Source: Capsulimonas sp. (lineage in GTDB: Bacteria > Armatimonadota > Armatimonadia > Armatimonadales > Capsulimonadaceae). Taken from it: a stretch of 9,673 nucleotides of DNA. Made by a program: the position numbers and the translations under genes. The notes beneath the pieces are model-generated. The model was given only the letters and a program-made list of their open reading frames with translations, had not been told where the DNA came from and made no database searches. The stretch covers positions 1 through 9,673 of the forward strand of contig JAOQAA010000517.1 in NCBI GenBank assembly GCA_025963815.1, read 5' to 3'. This document shows positions 7,113 through 9,673 of the stretch, in pieces. The stretch's first letter is position 1; each line of letters begins with the position of its first letter.

Positions 7113-7505
7113 TTACAGCCCCCCCAGCAGTACGTCCCGGATCTCCGTGTCGGAGAACATTCCATCGGTACGCAGGGCATAGGCGCAATGCATCTCCAGC
7201 ACGCCGTTCTCGAACGAAATCCGTATGTCCGCCTTGCTGGGAACATTCTTCAGCAAAATCCGCGCTAAAACATCGCACACGGCGTCTTTTCCCATGTCAT
7301 CCACACAAATCTGCCTCAGCGCCATATTGGTCCGGTGGCAGGAGAGGTTGTCGAGAAAATTCAGCCCTTCCAAATCGCTGGCGAAACTGTCCCAATCGAC
7401 TTCGTAAGCGATTTCCCCGCCGCAGATTTCCGCCAGCTCCGCCGTGCGCTCCGGAAACGTCACGTCCTGCAGTTCTTTGATCTTTCGTCGCTCTAGCAAT
7501 CCCAT
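7113..7505 (-). CDS. 130-residue soluble protein of unknown function
   Basis: The product starts MGLLERRKIKELQ, then an acidic body with YEVDWDSFASDLEGLNFLDNLSCHR (residues 35-59), CVDDMGKDAVCDVLARILLKNV and a C-terminal FENGVLEMHCAYALRTDGMFSDTEIRDVLLGGL. It has no signal peptide or membrane segment and reads like a compact, well-folded cytosolic domain of a conserved family, but I cannot name it. The start at 7505 is firm: GGAGG lies 8 bases upstream and a perfect TATAAT (7539-7544) precedes it. The frame stays open upstream to 7703, but that part is not protein-like and mostly lies upstream of the promoter. It stands alone between gene-poor stretches, so context gives no function. Confidence 0.75.
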   Translation of the reverse strand: MGLLERRKIKELQDVTFPERTAELAEICGGEIAYEVDWDSFASDLEGLNFLDNLSCHRTNMALRQICVDDMGKDAVCDVLARILLKNVPSKADIRISFENGVLEMHCAYALRTDGMFSDTEIRDVLLGGL

Positions 7506-7538
7506 GTCTTCATCCTCCCCGACTGGTGTGTTGGAGGC

Positions 7539-7544
7539 ATTATA
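7539..7544 (-). promoter_or_regulatory. -10 box of the 130-residue protein gene
   Basis: On the minus strand TATAAT is complete and would start a message with a leader of about 27 bases that includes the GGAGG ribosome site. The -35 region is weak at 16-18 bases; a TTGTCA is present but 22 bases away. Confidence 0.45.
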
Positions 7545-7601
7545 AAGGGCCATGGTGAGCCAATCGTGACAACGCCGTGAGAAGCCCGTGAAATTTTCGG
7601 T

Positions 7602-7671
7602 TATAATCTTCAATCGAGGACGCCGGCTCTCGCTGAGCAGGCGGGAACGCAGAGACGATAGGTAATTGAAG
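7602..7671. other. Possible structured segment beside a TATAAT box
   Basis: CTTCAAT (7608-7614) and ATTGAAG (7665-7671) are perfect inverted copies enclosing 50 bases, within which CTCT.GC and GCAGAG can pair again. On the plus strand TATAAT (7602-7607) lies immediately before. This could be a small structured RNA or a cruciform. No known riboswitch consensus was recognised, and no plus-strand gene follows. Confidence 0.2.
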
Positions 7672-7715
7672 ACGGCCCAAAGTACGGTCGGCGAATGGAG
7701 CAATTTGCGTCGAGG

Positions 7716-7756
7716 AGCCGGCGAATGTAAGAAGCCGGCGAATAAATTCGCCGGCT
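7716..7756. repeat. Triplicated AGCCGGCGAAT motif forming a perfect hairpin
   Basis: AGCCGGCGAAT occurs at 7716-7726 and 7733-7743 and inverted as ATTCGCCGGCT at 7746-7756. A shorter CGGCGAAT is at 7689-7696. The last two full copies make an 11-bp perfect stem around two bases. It lies 56 bases past the stop of the HAF repeat gene, so it may end that minus-strand message, but no long T-run follows. The repeated palindromic design also resembles REP-type dispersed elements. Confidence 0.5.
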
Positions 7757-7812
7757 ATTCAAGCACTTTTGCGCCATGCGGATACGCACGAAGAAACCAA
7801 TAGGCCGAAACG

Positions 7813-8790
7813 CTATTCATCCTTGTCCGCTTTGTCGGCGGCGGGCGTGTGGCGTTTGCTGAGGGCGAGGCTGAGGACGCCGAGGCCGGCGGCGGCGGCG
7901 ACCGCGATCACGGGGATTTTGGAGGGGGTGGCGTCGTTGGGCATGGCGAGGAAGGCGTGCTTGCCGGTGCTGTCCATATAGAAGCCGACGAATTCGCCGC
8001 TGTTGTTGACGCCATGCACGAATGTGGACCCGGCGTAGGGAACGTGGATCGTGGTGAACTCGCCGTCTTCGTACAAGAAGCCGTGCGTCCCCTTGGTGTC
8101 CACATAAGTCCCGACGATCTGATCGGAATTATTGATCCCGTACACGAACGTATGAATCGCGTTGGGAGCGTCGATCAAGGTGAAGGCGCCGTTGACGTTC
8201 AGGTATCCGTGGTTGACCTGGTCCACGGTATTCGGATGTTCGGTGAAGACGCCGACGATATGCCCGGCGTCGTTGATTCCATTGGCGCGGGTTTCTCCGT
8301 CGCCCGGGTACTGGAAGCTTGTGAAGTAGCCGTAGGTATCCACGAACGGTCGGAAGTCCTGGCCGGGCGCCGCTGAGTCGCCGACAATCTGGCCGGCGTT
8401 GTTGACGTCCTGCGCCCAGGTGTAGGTCATATCCGGGGTATTGATGGGCAGGAACGCGCCATTAATGTCCAGGTAACCAGGAAAGACGCCGGGAATGGCG
8501 GTATTGGTGGAGTATCCGACAATCTGACCGGCGTTGTTGACGCCGTGGGCGAACGTCTCGGTGGCTCCGGGAATATCGATGGGGGTAACGACGCCGTTGG
8601 TGTTCAGGAACCCATGAGTCCCGGCGCCGTCCAAGTAGCGCCCAACGATCCACCCGGCGTCATTGACGCCGTAGGCTTCCGTGTCCGTGGCGCCGGGGAC
8701 GTCGAAGGTGATGAAATTATAAGCGACAGTCGAGCGGCGATCTGTTTTTACCGTGCCAAGGCTGCGTCCGTAAAACCGTGTGAGCTGCAT
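7813..8790 (-). CDS. HAF-type repeat protein with C-terminal membrane anchor
   Basis: This 325-residue protein is built from six repeats of about 42-47 residues. Each has a core like GVNNAGQIVG, at residues 41-50, 83-92, 128-137, 171-180, 218-227 and 260-269, followed by a Y.D..G.HGFL..NG stretch and an ID.PGA lead-in. This is the pattern of the 'extracellular repeat, HAF family', probably folding as a beta-propeller-like array; function is unknown. A hydrophobic helix (about 292-310) followed by SKRH and a charged tail forms a C-terminal anchor like those of surface-sorted proteins. There is no N-terminal signal peptide (MQLTRFYGRSLGTVKTDRRS), which is odd for the family. The start at 8790 is preferred because GGGGG lies 9 bases upstream and the promoter would start transcription near 8807, downstream of the alternative ATG at 8832. 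Confidence 0.85.
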   Translation of the reverse strand: MQLTRFYGRSLGTVKTDRRSTVAYNFITFDVPGATDTEAYGVNDAGWIVGRYLDGAGTHGFLNTNGVVTPIDIPGATETFAHGVNNAGQIVGYSTNTAIPGVFPGYLDINGAFLPINTPDMTYTWAQDVNNAGQIVGDSAAPGQDFRPFVDTYGYFTSFQYPGDGETRANGINDAGHIVGVFTEHPNTVDQVNHGYLNVNGAFTLIDAPNAIHTFVYGINNSDQIVGTYVDTKGTHGFLYEDGEFTTIHVPYAGSTFVHGVNNSGEFVGFYMDSTGKHAFLAMPNDATPSKIPVIAVAAAAGLGVLSLALSKRHTPAADKADKDE

Positions 8791-8813
8791 GTGGATTGTC
8801 CCCCGATGACACC

Positions 8814-8842
8814 AATATATCACTCCGGACATTTCATGTCAA
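8814..8842 (-). promoter_or_regulatory. Sigma-70-type promoter of the HAF repeat gene
   Basis: On the minus strand a perfect TTGACA (8837-8842) is separated by exactly 17 bases from TATATT (8814-8819). Transcription would begin near 8807, leaving a short leader that contains the GGGGG ribosome site at 8800-8804. This is the clearest promoter in the window and fixes the start codon of the gene. Confidence 0.75.
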
Positions 8843-8900
8843 TAGTACGCCTGCTCTCGGGTAAGTTTATTTCGCATCAATGAGAAGGAAAGAACTACCG

Positions 8901-8939
8901 ATGCTATCCAAGAATATTTGGCTCGTCTCCTCTATTTAG
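8901..8939 (+). CDS. Possible 12-residue leader peptide
   Basis: ATG at 8901 opens a 12-codon frame, MLSKNIWLVSSI, ending in TAG at 8937-8939. AAGGA (8885-8889) lies 11 bases upstream, a usable though slightly distant ribosome site. The stop falls one base before a sequence that can pair with the ribosome site of the next gene, the position expected of a regulatory leader ORF. A 12-codon frame can occur by chance. Confidence 0.3.
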   Translation: MLSKNIWLVSSI

Positions 8940-8968
8940 CCCTCCACCAGAGAGGGCGATAGTGGAGG
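8939..8968 (+). promoter_or_regulatory. Hairpins that can hide or free a Shine-Dalgarno
   Basis: CCTCCAC (8941-8947) is the exact complement of GTGGAGG (8962-8968), the ribosome site of the gene starting at 8976. The 7-bp stem would block its translation. A second stem, GCCCTC (8939-8944) with GAGGGC (8952-8957), uses some of the same bases and leaves the ribosome site free, so the two are mutually exclusive. A ribosome at the stop of the upstream 12-codon frame would cover the 5' arm. Confidence 0.4.
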
Positions 8969-8975
8969 CAGACCA

Positions 8976-9305
8976 TTGGAAAAGAACAATGCCAAGCGCG
9001 CCGAGCGGCGCGCTTATTATGCACGGCTACAGCGCGCGGCGCGGCTGAAGGCGGAGCGTGAATATGCGGAGGACGAGTATGCCGTTTGGTGCGGCGGGAT
9101 GCGGCCATATCCGCTGCTTCGTCGGTATATCCGATACGTACGAGGCGACGGGCACTGGCTGAACGGCGGGTGCGCCATCGTACAGTGCAGCATGTGTCAG
9201 CATCACGGACGCTCATATCGCGACCTGCGGGCGCTACGGCATATGGACGAGGATTTGAGAGAATGCTTCCGTGCTGAGCATCCTATTGTGCAAAAGGAGA
9301 AATGA
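8976..9305 (+). CDS. Small Arg-rich Cys/His-containing protein, unknown function
   Basis: This 109-residue basic protein starts at TTG (8976), placed 7 bases after a strong GTGGAGG. Residues 5-32 form an Arg/Lys/Ala-rich probable helix (AKRAERRAYYARLQRAARLK). A central segment GGCAIVQCSMCQHH (64-77) has Cys66, Cys71, Cys74, His76 and His77, which together with Cys39 or Cys97 could bind zinc. The C-terminus is charged (RDLRALRHMDEDLRECFR). The make-up suggests nucleic-acid binding, but I recognise no family. The next gene begins three bases after this stop with another TTG, so the two form an operon. Initiation may be governed by the hairpin just upstream. Confidence 0.65.
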   Translation: MEKNNAKRAERRAYYARLQRAARLKAEREYAEDEYAVWCGGMRPYPLLRRYIRYVRGDGHWLNGGCAIVQCSMCQHHGRSYRDLRALRHMDEDLRECFRAEHPIVQKEK

Positions 9306-9308
9306 ATC

Positions 9309-9673
9309 TTGGTAATTGCAAAATCCGATGAGTATGAGGAAATGGCGGCGGCGTTTCAGTGCTTGGAGATCGCGCGGCTGAACGAAACGCTCAAAGAGCA
9401 TGGGATAAACGATAAGTCTTTACGGCAAGCGATCTGTAAGTCATATTTCTTCGAGAGCGGCGGCTTCCTAGACTCAGGTTGGTTTAAATCCAGCGGCAAG
9501 ACGCTTTTTCCGGAGGTCTGTTTTGCGGAGCGTTCAGTAGACCCCGAAAGAGGGCTGGGCGAGATTCAGACGCTGAATGTTCCTTCCGACTATTTTTCTT
9601 ATCATGAGTACGCCGGCGGCGACATTCACTGGTACTTCGATGAGCACGAGGAAGACGCCGGCGACATTGAGAA
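9309..9673 (+). CDS. Unknown protein, 3' end beyond the window
   Basis: An open frame runs from TTG at 9309 to the window edge (121 codons so far) without a stop. AGGAG (9295-9299) lies 9 bases upstream; the ATG at 9302 is out of frame and ends after nine codons. The N-terminal part is probably helical (EYEEMAAAFQCLEIARLNETLKE is interrupted only by charged residues), followed by a more mixed segment with FFESGGFLDSGWF (47-59), TLFPEVCFAER (65-75) and an acidic, aromatic stretch with HWYFDEHEED (107-116). It has no signal peptide or membrane span. I do not recognise it. Three-base spacing from the upstream gene implies translational coupling and shared control. Confidence 0.6.
   Translation, partial: MVIAKSDEYEEMAAAFQCLEIARLNETLKEHGINDKSLRQAICKSYFFESGGFLDSGWFKSSGKTLFPEVCFAERSVDPERGLGEIQTLNVPSDYFSYHEYAGGDIHWYFDEHEEDAGDIE

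Larger units (their letters stand above)
7506..7812. other. Non-coding stretch between two minus-strand genes
   Basis: No supported gene lies here. It holds the promoter of the 130-residue gene near the left end, a possible structured segment in the middle, and the AGCCGGCGAAT repeats at the right. Confidence 0.6.

Noticed and set aside
7602..7671. A known riboswitch (for example cyclic-di-GMP class I)
   Set aside because: The conserved core sequences of that class are not present; only generic inverted repeats are seen.
7506..7703. 66-codon N-terminal extension of the 130-residue protein
   Set aside because: The GGAGG ribosome site and TATAAT box place the start at 7505; the extension lies mostly upstream of the promoter.

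Overview
The window is high-GC bacterial chromosome: gene-rich lines count at about 60-70% G+C. The prepilin-like protein at the left end ([10 protein letters not shown] leader, then ILFPAF.KVRE.AR...C.SNLRQI), a HAF-type repeat protein, a secreted GH20+CBM6 hexosaminidase and a mixture of Shine-Dalgarno and apparently leaderless starts best fit Armatimonadota (Capsulimonas-like) or a Planctomycetota-type lineage. This placement is inference from protein style; no marker gene is present. No tRNA, rRNA, CRISPR array or intact mobile element was seen.

Layout. (1) 44-775, minus: a DUF1559-type prepilin-like protein. (2) 974-1753, minus: a PhnP-like metallo-beta-lactamase-fold phosphodiesterase. 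(3) About 1870-2500: an AT-richer patch (sampled lines about 37-45% G+C) holding a truncated TIR-domain gene and a small ORF or gene remnant, both on the minus strand. (4) 2505-6679, plus: a GT4 glycosyltransferase, a GT2 glycosyltransferase and a secreted GH20 beta-N-acetylhexosaminidase with a C-terminal CBM6, i.e. glycan building next to amino-sugar glycan trimming. The GH20 gene appears to have its own promoter. (5) 6696-7505, minus: a 39-residue membrane protein with its own terminator, a 243-base stretch without a confident gene, and a 130-residue cytosolic protein of unknown function. (6) 7506-7812: no gene, but short repeats and hairpins. (7) 7813-8790, minus: a six-repeat HAF protein with a C-terminal membrane anchor and a textbook sigma-70 promoter. 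(8) 8901-9673, plus: a possible 12-codon leader ORF, a hairpin covering a ribosome-binding site, and two tightly coupled genes of unknown function that both start with TTG. The second runs off the window.

The strongest candidate for something undescribed is the right end. A leader ORF stops one base before a sequence that can pair perfectly with the Shine-Dalgarno of a small Cys/His-containing, Arg-rich protein, and a competing hairpin overlaps it. This has the layout of a translational-attenuation switch on an unknown two-gene operon. The TIR gene lacks the C-terminal half of its domain, and I see no complete defence system here.
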